From Streptomyces sp. V3I8 (GTDB lineage Bacteria; Actinomycetota; Actinomycetes; Streptomycetales; Streptomycetaceae), in the NCBI RefSeq assembly GCF_030817535.1, contig NZ_JAUSZL010000002.1, forward strand, positions 8,370,001 to 8,434,000: 64,000 bases of DNA, given 5' to 3'. Under the pieces are notes generated by a model that saw only the letters and a list, made by a program, of their open reading frames with translations, made no database searches and had not been told where the DNA came from. Both the position numbers and the translations under genes were made by a program. Of the stretch, positions 9,842-17,358 are shown piece by piece. How positions within the stretch are numbered: the first letter of the stretch is position 1; every line of letters begins with the position of its first letter.

Positions 9842-10657
9842 ATGAGCAATCGTTTTCATCTTGCGCAAGGTGGTGGCCCAACCGGGCTCACCGCTGATGC
9901 CGCCGCGGGAGACAGCGAATCCGCACTGGTCTCCCTGGCCCCGGGCTACACCCTGACGATTGCCGACCGCGATGAAGTACGCGAGGCCCAGCAGTTGCGT
10001 CATGACGTGTTCGCGGCCGAGTTCGGCGCCCACATGTCCACTCTGGTCGGCGGCCTGGATGCCGACGAGTTCGATGAGCACGCCGACCATCTGATCGTGC
10101 GTGAGAACAACAGCCGGAAGATCGTCGGAACATATCGCATGATGCCGCCGCGCTGCGCAACGCTCGTGGGTGAGCGCTTCGGGGACCGGACCTTCGATCT
10201 CGGTGCCCTGCGGCCCATCGCCTCGGACCTGGTGGAAACAGGACGCTCGTGCGTACACCCCGATCACCGCAACGGCGCGGTCATCACCTTGATATGGAGC
10301 GGCATCGGCCAGTACATGCGCCGGACCGGACACCGCTGGCTGGGTGGCTGCGCCTGGGTCCACCTGCGGGGTGACGAAGGCCCGCCCGTTGCCGCCTGGA
10401 ACGCGGTACGGGCGAAGTACATGGCCCCGCCCGAATTCCGGGTCGCCGCGCGTGAACCGCTTCTGAACGACGACACCGTCGATGTGGCCGGCCTGGTCAT
10501 GCCGCCGTTGCTGCGCGGTTACCTGCGATTGGGAAGTTGGGTCTGCGGTGAGCCGGCGTACGATTCGGATGCCGGAGTGGCGTCGTTCTACGTACTCCTT
10601 TCCCTGGACCACATGAACTCGCGCTACCGCCGCCACTTCTTCGACGGGGCCCATTGA
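9842..10657 (+). CDS. OlsB-like GNAT N-acyltransferase
   Basis: 271 residues from ATG 9842. The pattern AQQLRHDVFAAEFGAH, HLIVRENNSRKIVGTYRMM, then DLVETGRSCVHPDHRNG and LIWSGIGQYM matches the acyl-ACP-dependent group of GNAT proteins that includes OlsB, the enzyme adding a 3-hydroxyacyl group to ornithine in ornithine-lipid synthesis, and autoinducer-synthase-like folds. The expected partner OlsA (an O-acyltransferase) is not adjacent, so the pathway assignment is by family only. It stands alone; the DNA downstream to 10953 has no convincing gene. Confidence 0.75.
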   Translation: MSNRFHLAQGGGPTGLTADAAAGDSESALVSLAPGYTLTIADRDEVREAQQLRHDVFAAEFGAHMSTLVGGLDADEFDEHADHLIVRENNSRKIVGTYRMMPPRCATLVGERFGDRTFDLGALRPIASDLVETGRSCVHPDHRNGAVITLIWSGIGQYMRRTGHRWLGGCAWVHLRGDEGPPVAAWNAVRAKYMAPPEFRVAAREPLLNDDTVDVAGLVMPPLLRGYLRLGSWVCGEPAYDSDAGVASFYVLLSLDHMNSRYRRHFFDGAH

Positions 10658-10953
10658 GCTGGGGTTCGCGACTCACCGACGCGGTCGGCCGGCCACCCGT
10701 CGGCCGGCCCCCTATCCCCATCCCCAACCCGGGGGAGGCCGCCTTCCTCGCGACGGGTGCCGTGAGGCGCACCCCGTGGGTGGTCCAGGACGGGCAAGGG
10801 GAACGTGTCGAGCCACGCTGCACCGCACAGTTGGCGCTCTCCTTCGACCACCGTCCTCGCCGATGGTCAACAGGGTTCACGTCTGCTCGCCGAGCGGCTG
10901 GAGGGACTGGTCGATGAGCCCAGGCCAAGCCCTCCCGGCAGGGTAACGGCTTC
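10658..10953. other. Intergenic stretch with a GGCCGGCC hairpin
   Basis: No coding sequence is supported here. A hairpin, GGCCGGCC at 10687-10694 paired with GGCCGGCC at 10702-10709 across a 7-base loop, lies 30 bases after the acyltransferase stop and may end its transcript. It lacks a T tract, as is usual in this group of organisms. The rest is featureless to me. Confidence 0.45.
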
Positions 10954-11916
10954 TCAGGAGCCACCACGCGAGGAGGGTGCGGTGTTGGCCCCTGAGACGA
11001 CGACGGTGGCTCCGTCCGGGAAGCGTTCGGGGTGGACGAGCAGTGCGGCCAGAGCGGTGGCTCCGCCGGGTTCGGCCACGATGCGTAGCCGCTGCCAGAG
11101 GAGTGCGCGGGCGGCGGCGATGTCCTCGTCCGCGACGGTGAGGGTCTTCATACCGAGCGAGAGACCGACGGCGGTGGCTATGCGGCCCGCCCGGCGGGCA
11201 CCCAAGCTGTCCAGGGCGATCCCGCCGACTTCCACGTCCACCGGTTTGCCCGCCTCCAGCGCTGCCGTGAGCGAGGGCGCTGAGGACGGTTCGGCCGCGG
11301 TCACGCGGTTGCGGCCCTCCAGCGCCAGGGCGACCCCCGCGTACAGGCCTCCTCCACCGCACCCGACCAGCACGGGCCGCCCCTGCGGTATCTGCTCGGC
11401 GAGCTCCAGGCCGAGCGTGCCCTGCCCTGCCACCGTCTGCGGGTCGTCGTAGGCGTCGATGTGGAAGGCGGCCTCGTGCCGGGCATGGTGCCGGCTGGCT
11501 GTCAGCGCGTCGGCGTAGAAGCCCTCGACGCAGCACAGGCGTGCGCCGAAGGCCTCGATGATGTCGGTCTTGGCCTTGGGCGAGAAGTCGGGTACGAACA
11601 CGGTGGCCGGCAGGCCCGCTTCACGCGCCGCCCAGGCCACGGCGGCCCCGTGGTTGCCTCCCGACGCGCAACAGACGCCGCCGGTCGGGGCGCCGCCTTC
11701 CGAGGCGCCCAGGAGGGCGAGCGTGTTGGACGCGCCGCGGACTTTGAAGGAGCCGGTGTGCTGGAGGAATTCCAGCTTCACATTGACGGGGACGGGCACG
11801 TCCAGTTCCCCGGCCGCCACCTGTATCACGGGTGTGCGGCGCACTACGTTGCGGATCCGTCCGGCTGCGGACGTGATGTCGTGCAGGGAGGGGATGCTGA
11901 CGGGCTGTGCGTTCAT
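10954..11916 (-). CDS. Threonine/serine dehydratase-like PLP enzyme
   Basis: Fold type II PLP enzyme predicted to deaminate threonine or serine (or act as a related ammonia-lyase or racemase). 320 residues. The PLP lysine is K58 in TGSFKVRGA; the asparagine loop is CCASGGNHGAA and the glycine-rich phosphate cup is VLVGCGGGGLYAG. There is no C-terminal ACT regulatory domain, so it is of the short, catabolic kind. The ATG overlaps the stop of a decayed nitrilase gene (TGA at 11913-11915) in the ATGA style, meaning that it was once translationally coupled to that gene and may now lack its original promoter. Confidence 0.88.
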   Translation of the reverse strand: MNAQPVSIPSLHDITSAAGRIRNVVRRTPVIQVAAGELDVPVPVNVKLEFLQHTGSFKVRGASNTLALLGASEGGAPTGGVCCASGGNHGAAVAWAAREAGLPATVFVPDFSPKAKTDIIEAFGARLCCVEGFYADALTASRHHARHEAAFHIDAYDDPQTVAGQGTLGLELAEQIPQGRPVLVGCGGGGLYAGVALALEGRNRVTAAEPSSAPSLTAALEAGKPVDVEVGGIALDSLGARRAGRIATAVGLSLGMKTLTVADEDIAAARALLWQRLRIVAEPGGATALAALLVHPERFPDGATVVVSGANTAPSSRGGS

Positions 11917-12145
11917 GGGCGGTGTCCAAGGGGGCCGGGTACCTCTGGGAGAGGATGGACATGTCGGTCGAAGAGGCGGAAGATGCCGGGCCGCGCGTAG
12001 TGGCCGATGGGGTCGAAGTCGTAGCGGGCGCGTGGGATCGGTGCCATGTCGAGGTCCGCGATGAGGAGAGCCTCCTGGTCCAGGACGGGCCCGGCCCGCA
12101 CTTCGCCCAGCGGGCCGACGATGCTGCTGCCGCCCCGGGGACTTG
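11913..12145 (-). pseudogene. Nitrilase C-terminal relic
   Basis: About 75 codons on the minus strand resemble the end of a nitrilase/cyanide hydratase: RGGSSIVGPLGEVRAGP, then EALLIADLDMAPIPRARYDF, then HYARPGIFRLF. The catalytic Glu-Lys-Cys part is absent; upstream of about 12145 the frame turns into unrelated sequence. The stop overlaps the dehydratase start at 11916. Read with the tryptophanase relic 2.5 kb away, this marks the 9.0-12.3 kb stretch as a site of gene loss. Confidence 0.75.
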
Positions 12146-12338
12146 TCCGGAACCTCTGGTCATCGGTGCGCAGCGTACGACAGCGGTGCCGACCCGAGCC
12201 CTCTCCGGTCGTACGCGACGACCTGCGGCGCGGGTCGCTGGTGCGGCTCGGCGTCGTGGGTGCGCGGCTGAACGGTATCGAACAAACCCTGATGAGGTCG
12301 TTGACGCTCCGGCGGACCGCGTCCATGGTGTGTCCGTC

Positions 12339-12986
12339 ATGGACTTCACCAACGAGTTCCGAGTGAACCTGCCGCCCGACGCCGCCTGGGACCTGCTGAC
12401 CGACGTGGAGCGGGTCGCCCCGTGCATGCCGGGCGCGCAGCTCACCGGCGTGGACGGTGACTCCTACAACGGGATCGTCAAGATCAAGGTCGGCCCGATG
12501 ACCGTCCAGTACAAGGGCGTCGTCTCCTTCGAGGAGAAGGACGCGGCCGGTCGTACGGCGGTGCTCCACGCGCGCGGCCGCGACACGCGCGGGCAGGGCA
12601 ACGCGGACGCCCGCGTCACCGCCCGGCTCGTCCCCGACGCCGCCGGCACCTCGGTGACGGTGGACACCCGCCTCACCATCACCGGCCGGATCGCCCAGTT
12701 CGGCCGCGGGATGATCGAGGAGGTCAGCGGGCGACTGCTGACCCGGTTCGTGGACAATCTGGAGGGCCTGCTGGCGGCGGAGAGAGGCCGGGACCACCTC
12801 GTGGAGGGGCCGACCGAAGACGAACCGCAGGCACCGCCGCCCGCGCCCGTACCACCGCCCGCGCCGGCGGCGCAGTCCCTGGACCTGATGGGCGTCGCCC
12901 GCGGCGCCGCCCTCAGGCGGGCCCTCCCGGCGGCACTGGTCCTGGCCGTGATCGTCGTCGTCCTCGTCATCTGGCTCAGGCGGTGA
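12339..12986 (+). CDS. CoxG-like SRPBCC protein with C-terminal membrane anchor
   Basis: 215 residues. The N-terminal 150 or so form a carbon-monoxide dehydrogenase subunit G (CoxG)/SRPBCC domain: MDFTNEFRVNLPPDAAWDLL, then ERVAPCMPGAQLTGVDGD, and a long C-terminal helix ending FVDNLEGLLAAE. A proline-rich linker (residues about 160-180) and one membrane helix at the end (LVLAVIVVVLVIWLRR) follow. CoxG proteins recruit molybdenum hydroxylases to the membrane, which suits the anchor, but no CO-dehydrogenase genes are in the window. The ATG at 12339 is the start that yields the domain without extension. Confidence 0.85.
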   Translation: MDFTNEFRVNLPPDAAWDLLTDVERVAPCMPGAQLTGVDGDSYNGIVKIKVGPMTVQYKGVVSFEEKDAAGRTAVLHARGRDTRGQGNADARVTARLVPDAAGTSVTVDTRLTITGRIAQFGRGMIEEVSGRLLTRFVDNLEGLLAAERGRDHLVEGPTEDEPQAPPPAPVPPPAPAAQSLDLMGVARGAALRRALPAALVLAVIVVVLVIWLRR

Positions 12987-13136
12987 CACCGAGGGCGCCA
13001 CCGGCGCCTGCGAGGGGCGCGGGGAACTGCGCGATCGGCCACGACGGATCCGCACCCGGCTCCGGGCGTCGGCCACCCCGGGCGCCGGCCGCCCCGTCGA
13101 TTTCCTCCTGGCGCCCCCTGTCGACAGGATGGAGCC

Positions 13137-13670
13137 ATGAACGACATCCGTACGCCCCGCCTCCTCCTGCGCCGCTGGCAGGACGACGACCTCGTGCCCC
13201 TGTCCGAGATGCACGCCGATCCGACCGTGATGCAGTGGATCGGGGACGGACGGCCGCGCTCCCCGGAGGAGACCGCCGAGGACATCGAGGGCTGGGAGGA
13301 GGAGTGGGACGAGGAGGGCTTCGGGATCTTCGCCGTCGAGCTCCTCGGGTCCGGTGAGCTCGCCGGAGCCGTCGGCCTGTACGTCGCCGACTCCCCGGCC
13401 GCGATCGCGGACCGGATCGCGATCAGCTGGCGGCTCGGCCGGGTCTACTGGGGGCAGGGGTACGCCTCCGAGGCCGCCCACGCCGCGCTCGAGTTCGCCT
13501 TGCAGGACCGGGGCATCGACCGGGTCGTGGCCGCTGTCCGCCCGGGCGACACGGCGTCCGTGAACGTGCTGGACAAGCTCGGCCTCCAGCCGGACGGCAC
13601 CGCGCACGACCCGGTGCACGGGCACGAGCTGCGGCTGTACGCCATCGACCTGACGGAGTTCGAGGGCTGA
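13137..13670 (+). CDS. GNAT N-acetyltransferase (RimJ/RimL-like)
   Basis: 177 residues beginning MNDIRTPRLLLRRWQDDDL, with GGAG six bases before the ATG. The acetyl-CoA loop region is GRVYWGQGYASEAAHAALEFA and is followed by VVAAVRPGDTASVNVLDKLGL, the typical RimJ/RimL end. It is likely to acetylate an amino group of a protein N-terminus or a small molecule; substrate unknown. Monocistronic by spacing. Confidence 0.88.
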   Translation: MNDIRTPRLLLRRWQDDDLVPLSEMHADPTVMQWIGDGRPRSPEETAEDIEGWEEEWDEEGFGIFAVELLGSGELAGAVGLYVADSPAAIADRIAISWRLGRVYWGQGYASEAAHAALEFALQDRGIDRVVAAVRPGDTASVNVLDKLGLQPDGTAHDPVHGHELRLYAIDLTEFEG

Positions 13671-14038
13671 CCGCCCGTGCGGCGGGGCGGCTCCGGGTTC
13701 GCCCCGCGGGCCGCCCCGGCCCACAAGTGGCCTTTAAATGGCCGGAGTTCGACCTGGCCGGTCCCCGCCGGGCTGCATACGATGCGGTCACTCCCGGCCT
13801 TCACAGCTCCTTCACAGGGGCCGGGGCCCCGGTGCGCATGCGGTCGACCGGACAGCGGATTGGTTGATTGATTGACATGTGCATGACGCACCGTGCACGA
13901 GGTACGGCCCGATCCGATCCACGCAACCGGTCAGCGACGGCTGCCGCGTGCCCCGTGTACGCGCGCTGCCGCACCCCCCATTTCGCGGCGGGGACACGTC
14001 CCCGCCGCCGGAACACCGACACAACGGATGGGAACACC
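13671..14038. other. Intergenic region before the DUF4360 gene
   Basis: 368 bases without a supported gene. An A/T island GGCCTTTAAATGGCC at about 13730-13744 and a TTGA-rich run with TTGACA near 13873 are the only promoter-like features. An open frame crosses the region, but it has no ribosome site and only becomes protein-like after the ATG at 14039. Confidence 0.4.
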
Positions 14039-14689
14039 ATGACTGGTGGGCTGCTTCTGAGCGGCGCGATCGCCGCTCTGTTCGCCACCGCACTTCCCGC
14101 GCACGACCCGTCGACGGGGATCGTCGACCCGCCCCCGGACAAGATCGTCATCAAGGTCGCCACGGTGAACGGCTCCGGCTGTCCGCAGGGCACCGCCGCC
14201 GTCGCCGTGTCCCCGGACAACACCGCCTTCACGGTGACCTACAGCGACTACCTCGCCCAGGCCGGCGGCAGCTCCGACCCCACCGCGTTCCGCAAGAACT
14301 GCCAGCTCAACCTGATCGTCGCCGTGCCGGGTGGCTTCACGTACGCCATCGCCAGCGCGGACTACCGCGGCTTCGCCGCGCTCCAGAGCGGAGCGAACAG
14401 CACCGAGAAGGCCTCGTACTACTTCCAGGGCTCACCGAACACGGTCGCCATCACGCACCCCTTCAAAGGCCCCTACAACGACAACTGGCAGGCCACGGAC
14501 ACGACGGAGTGGGCCCAGCTCGTCTGGTCCCCCTGCGGCGTCCAGCGGAACTTCAACATCAACACCGAACTCCGTGTCAACGCCGGCACCTCGGCCCCCG
14601 GCAGCACCAGCTTCATGACCATGGACTCGACCGACGGTGACATCAGCACCGTCTACCACCTGGCCTGGAAGGAGTGCCCCAGCTCCTGA
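14039..14689 (+). CDS. Secreted DUF4360-like protein
   Basis: 216 residues with a short hydrophobic N-terminal signal (MTGGLLLSGAIAALFATALPA). The mature part shows KVATVNGSGCPQGTAAVAVS, FRKNCQLNLIVAVPGGFTYA, ADYRGFAALQSG and a final LAWKECPSS, which is the pattern of the DUF4360 family of secreted proteins; four cysteines could form two disulphides. Function is not known; some fungal and actinobacterial relatives are annotated only as secreted proteins. A strong hairpin follows the stop. Confidence 0.75.
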   Translation: MTGGLLLSGAIAALFATALPAHDPSTGIVDPPPDKIVIKVATVNGSGCPQGTAAVAVSPDNTAFTVTYSDYLAQAGGSSDPTAFRKNCQLNLIVAVPGGFTYAIASADYRGFAALQSGANSTEKASYYFQGSPNTVAITHPFKGPYNDNWQATDTTEWAQLVWSPCGVQRNFNINTELRVNAGTSAPGSTSFMTMDSTDGDISTVYHLAWKECPSS

Positions 14690-14722
14690 CCCGGCCCCGG
14701 CCCCGGCCGTCCGGCACGGCCG

Positions 14723-14759
14723 CCCCGGCCGACTCCTCCGCATCGGGAGCCGGCCGGGG
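14723..14759. terminator. Hairpin terminator between convergent genes
   Basis: CCCCGGCCG (14723-14731) pairs with CGGCCGGGG (14751-14759), and CTCC/GGAG extends the stem inward. It separates the DUF4360 gene (plus) from the lipoprotein gene (minus) and could end both transcripts. Confidence 0.65.
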
Positions 14760-14773
14760 ACGGTCCGGCGGGG

Positions 14774-16123
14774 TCAGCCGCCGAGGCGGTCGCAGATCTC
14801 CTGGGGCGGGCGGAACGAGCGCGTGTCGTCCGCGTCCTCGTCCACCTGGACCCGCACGGTCTCCAGCTGCCGCAGCAACGAGTCGAGGTGCCCCCGCGCC
14901 GGATCACGGAAGTACTCGAGCACCGCCCGGTGGAAGGCGTCCCGGAGCTCGGGCGGCATCACGTCGGAGGCGTCGAAGCACAGCGCGCTCGCGCGTGAGT
15001 TGAGCAGGGCGTCGATCTCCTGCTCGACGGTGTTCGCGGACTCCGTGGGCGGCAGACCCCTCGTGTCCGGGAACAGCGGACGCACCGCCGGGTCCGCCTC
15101 GGCCCGCCAGCGCTCCCGCCCCCGCGGGCTCGACAGCCGTTCCACCAGCTCCTGGGCCGCCGGGTCGTCGCTGAAGACGGCGGCCATGTCACCGGAGACC
15201 TCGAACGCGTCACGGTACTCGGCCCGCCCGCCCAGGAACCGGGCCGACGGTTCCACCCGGATGCCGTCGCCCGTGTACACGTACCGGATGAAGGCACTCT
15301 GGTGCTCGTGCGTGCAGTCGAAACCGGGGGAGTTCAGCAGTCCGCGGGGCCCGGCCGGTCCGGACGTGCCCTCGTACGACGTGGTCAGGGACCGTTCGAC
15401 GGAGCGGTCGGAGCGGCCCGCGAGCAGCTGCGCCCACGTCGTCCAGGCCCGTACGACGTCCGGATCGCGCCAGCTGAGCCTGCTCGTGGCCCACTCCGTG
15501 TAGCGGGCGGGGCCCACCTGGTGGAGCAGGATGTCCTCGATCCAGTCGGTGCCGGGCCAGCCCGAGGTGGCCTGCGAGGCGAGCCCCACGCACCAGGTCG
15601 GATCGTCGCTCGGCGTGCCCTTCCGGCTCCACACCAGGCTTTTCAGGTCGACTTTCAGCGGCACCCAGTAGGTGCGGCTCCTGCCGTCCACCAGGAGGTC
15701 CGGCGCCCACGGGGAGAAGGCGCGTTCGCGGGTCGGCTCGGTGAGCGGTTCGAGCTGGTCGCGGCGGGCGTACTCGGTGAGTTCGCCGATGCTGTTGAGG
15801 ACCGCCACGTCCGGCGGGGTGTCCGCCTCCAGCTGCGAGACGAGCGTCTCGCGCAGCGAGCGGGTGCCCTCGTAGGTGTACGTCCGGCCGGTCCCGTCGT
15901 CGAGCCGCTGGAGCGCGGCCTCGAAGGCCTCGCCCTCCTTGCCGGTCCATGGGCCCAGGACGACGAGGGGACGGGGGCTCTCCGACGTGCAGCCGGGGAC
16001 CAGGGCGAGCAGGCAGGCGGCCAGCAGGACGCGCGGCAGACGGGCCGCGGGCAGGAGCGTACGGCGGGCCGTGACGGCGCGGGGGCCCGGACGGGCCGTG
16101 GAACCGAAGGCGCGACGGATCAC
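14774..16123 (-). CDS. Extracellular binding lipoprotein of a PknG-type sensing module
   Basis: 449 residues from a GTG that overlaps the previous stop (GTGA). Basic residues, a hydrophobic stretch (LLAACLLALVPGC) and a lipobox cysteine near residue 45 mark a lipoprotein. The mature part resembles family-1/8 solute-binding proteins (VVLGPWTGKEGEAFEAALQR; VAVLNSIGELTEYARRDQLEP; DEPs around WVPLKVDLKSLVW) rather than the amino-acid-binding GlnH fold. No transporter permease is nearby. Position after a four-helix membrane protein and a PknG-like kinase suggests a ligand sensor, equivalent in role to mycobacterial GlnH but of another family. Ligand unknown. Confidence 0.8.
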   Translation of the reverse strand: MIRRAFGSTARPGPRAVTARRTLLPAARLPRVLLAACLLALVPGCTSESPRPLVVLGPWTGKEGEAFEAALQRLDDGTGRTYTYEGTRSLRETLVSQLEADTPPDVAVLNSIGELTEYARRDQLEPLTEPTRERAFSPWAPDLLVDGRSRTYWVPLKVDLKSLVWSRKGTPSDDPTWCVGLASQATSGWPGTDWIEDILLHQVGPARYTEWATSRLSWRDPDVVRAWTTWAQLLAGRSDRSVERSLTTSYEGTSGPAGPRGLLNSPGFDCTHEHQSAFIRYVYTGDGIRVEPSARFLGGRAEYRDAFEVSGDMAAVFSDDPAAQELVERLSSPRGRERWRAEADPAVRPLFPDTRGLPPTESANTVEQEIDALLNSRASALCFDASDVMPPELRDAFHRAVLEYFRDPARGHLDSLLRQLETVRVQVDEDADDTRSFRPPQEICDRLGG

Positions 16124-17358
16124 GTGACGGCTCCCGGGCGGGCGACGACGAGGTACTCGCGGCGGTACGCGTGCAGGGCGCCGCCGACCAGGACGGCACC
16201 GGCCGACCCTGCCGGGAGGACGAAGGGGGCGACCCCGTCCAGGAAGGCGAGCCGTCCGTCGGACAGCGTGTCGTCGATCCGGGCCTCCAGCACCTCGACG
16301 GCCCGCGGGTCGGGGCCGTCGAAGGGGCGTTCCTCGGCGATCGTCTCCGTGCGGGGCGAGGTCCGCGCGGCGAGCGAGTGGGCCAGGGGGACGGTCCGGC
16401 TCTGGGCGTGCTGCGCGAGCAGCGCGTCGGCCGTCAGGAGGGGTACGGCGAGCAGGGGCAGCGCGGCGACCGCCAGCGGGAGGCTGAGCCGGATCCGGAA
16501 GCGGTGGCGCAGGAACACCGTCGTGCGCCAGAGGCCGGCGGCGAGCAGGACGAGGGCGACCCCGGCGACCATCGCGGCGGCCAGCACGCCCGGACCCCAG
16601 GCGGCCCGGTCCGCGAGCCGTCCGCGCAACTCCCGTTCCAGGCCCGCCACCCGGTCCACGATCGAGGTCGCGCCGGCCCCGGTCACCGGCCGGCACGGGG
16701 GATAGCGCTCCTGCCGGTCCGCGGCGGCCACCGGCGTCGAACAGAGCATGCTGCGCGCGTAGCTGAGCTCGGCGTCCCGCAGCACGGCGTCCCGCGCGTT
16801 GCTCCGGGCCCGGCCGATGCGTTCCGTGTAGTCGACGACCAGCGCGGACACCACACGCAGTTCCTGTTCCTCGGCCACGGTCAGCGCACCGCTGCGGGCG
16901 ACCTGGTTCAGGCTCTGCGTCGCCCGCGCCACCCGCGTGCGGTAGCGCTGGCTGAGGCCGACCAGTTCGACGGCCCCCGTCCCGTCGAGGTTCGCCACGG
17001 CCTCGCCGTGCGCGATGAACAGCGACGCCCTGGCGTTCGCGAGCCCGACGAGCGCGGGCGCCAGCCGGCTGCGCAGATACGCCGAGTCGTCCCGCACGTC
17101 CGCGTACGCCCAGCCGAGCGCGCCGAACGCCACCACGGCGAGCAGGGGGAGGGCGACCAGCCGTTCCCGCAGATAGGTGCGGTTGCGGCGGCCCGTGGTC
17201 GACGGCCAGGCGTGGCGCCACAGCCGGCGGGCGAGTTCGGCGACGACGACCACCGTGCCCCGCGCGGCACGGCGCAGACGTGCGGGCGGCGCGTCAGCGG
17301 TCCCCGTGTCCCGGGGCGTGCTCCCGTGCCGCGTCCCGTGCCGCGCCGTGCCGGTCAC
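16120..17358 (-). CDS. Four-helix membrane protein of the PknG module (GlnX-like role)
   Basis: 412 residues from GTG 17358, which overlaps the kinase stop as GTGA; its own stop overlaps the next start the same way. Four membrane segments can be drawn: about residues 58-78 (LVALPLLAVVAFGALGWAYA), 240-262 (GVLAAAMVAGVALVLLAAGL), 275-297 (LPLAVAALPLLAVPLLTADA) and 378-398. A roughly 160-residue extracytoplasmic helical domain lies between the first two, as in four-helix-bundle sensors. In mycobacteria the membrane protein GlnX links the binding protein GlnH to the kinase PknG; placement, size and topology support the same role here, although sequence identity cannot be judged by eye. Confidence 0.75.
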   Translation of the reverse strand: MTGTARHGTRHGSTPRDTGTADAPPARLRRAARGTVVVVAELARRLWRHAWPSTTGRRNRTYLRERLVALPLLAVVAFGALGWAYADVRDDSAYLRSRLAPALVGLANARASLFIAHGEAVANLDGTGAVELVGLSQRYRTRVARATQSLNQVARSGALTVAEEQELRVVSALVVDYTERIGRARSNARDAVLRDAELSYARSMLCSTPVAAADRQERYPPCRPVTGAGATSIVDRVAGLERELRGRLADRAAWGPGVLAAAMVAGVALVLLAAGLWRTTVFLRHRFRIRLSLPLAVAALPLLAVPLLTADALLAQHAQSRTVPLAHSLAARTSPRTETIAEERPFDGPDPRAVEVLEARIDDTLSDGRLAFLDGVAPFVLPAGSAGAVLVGGALHAYRREYLVVARPGAVT

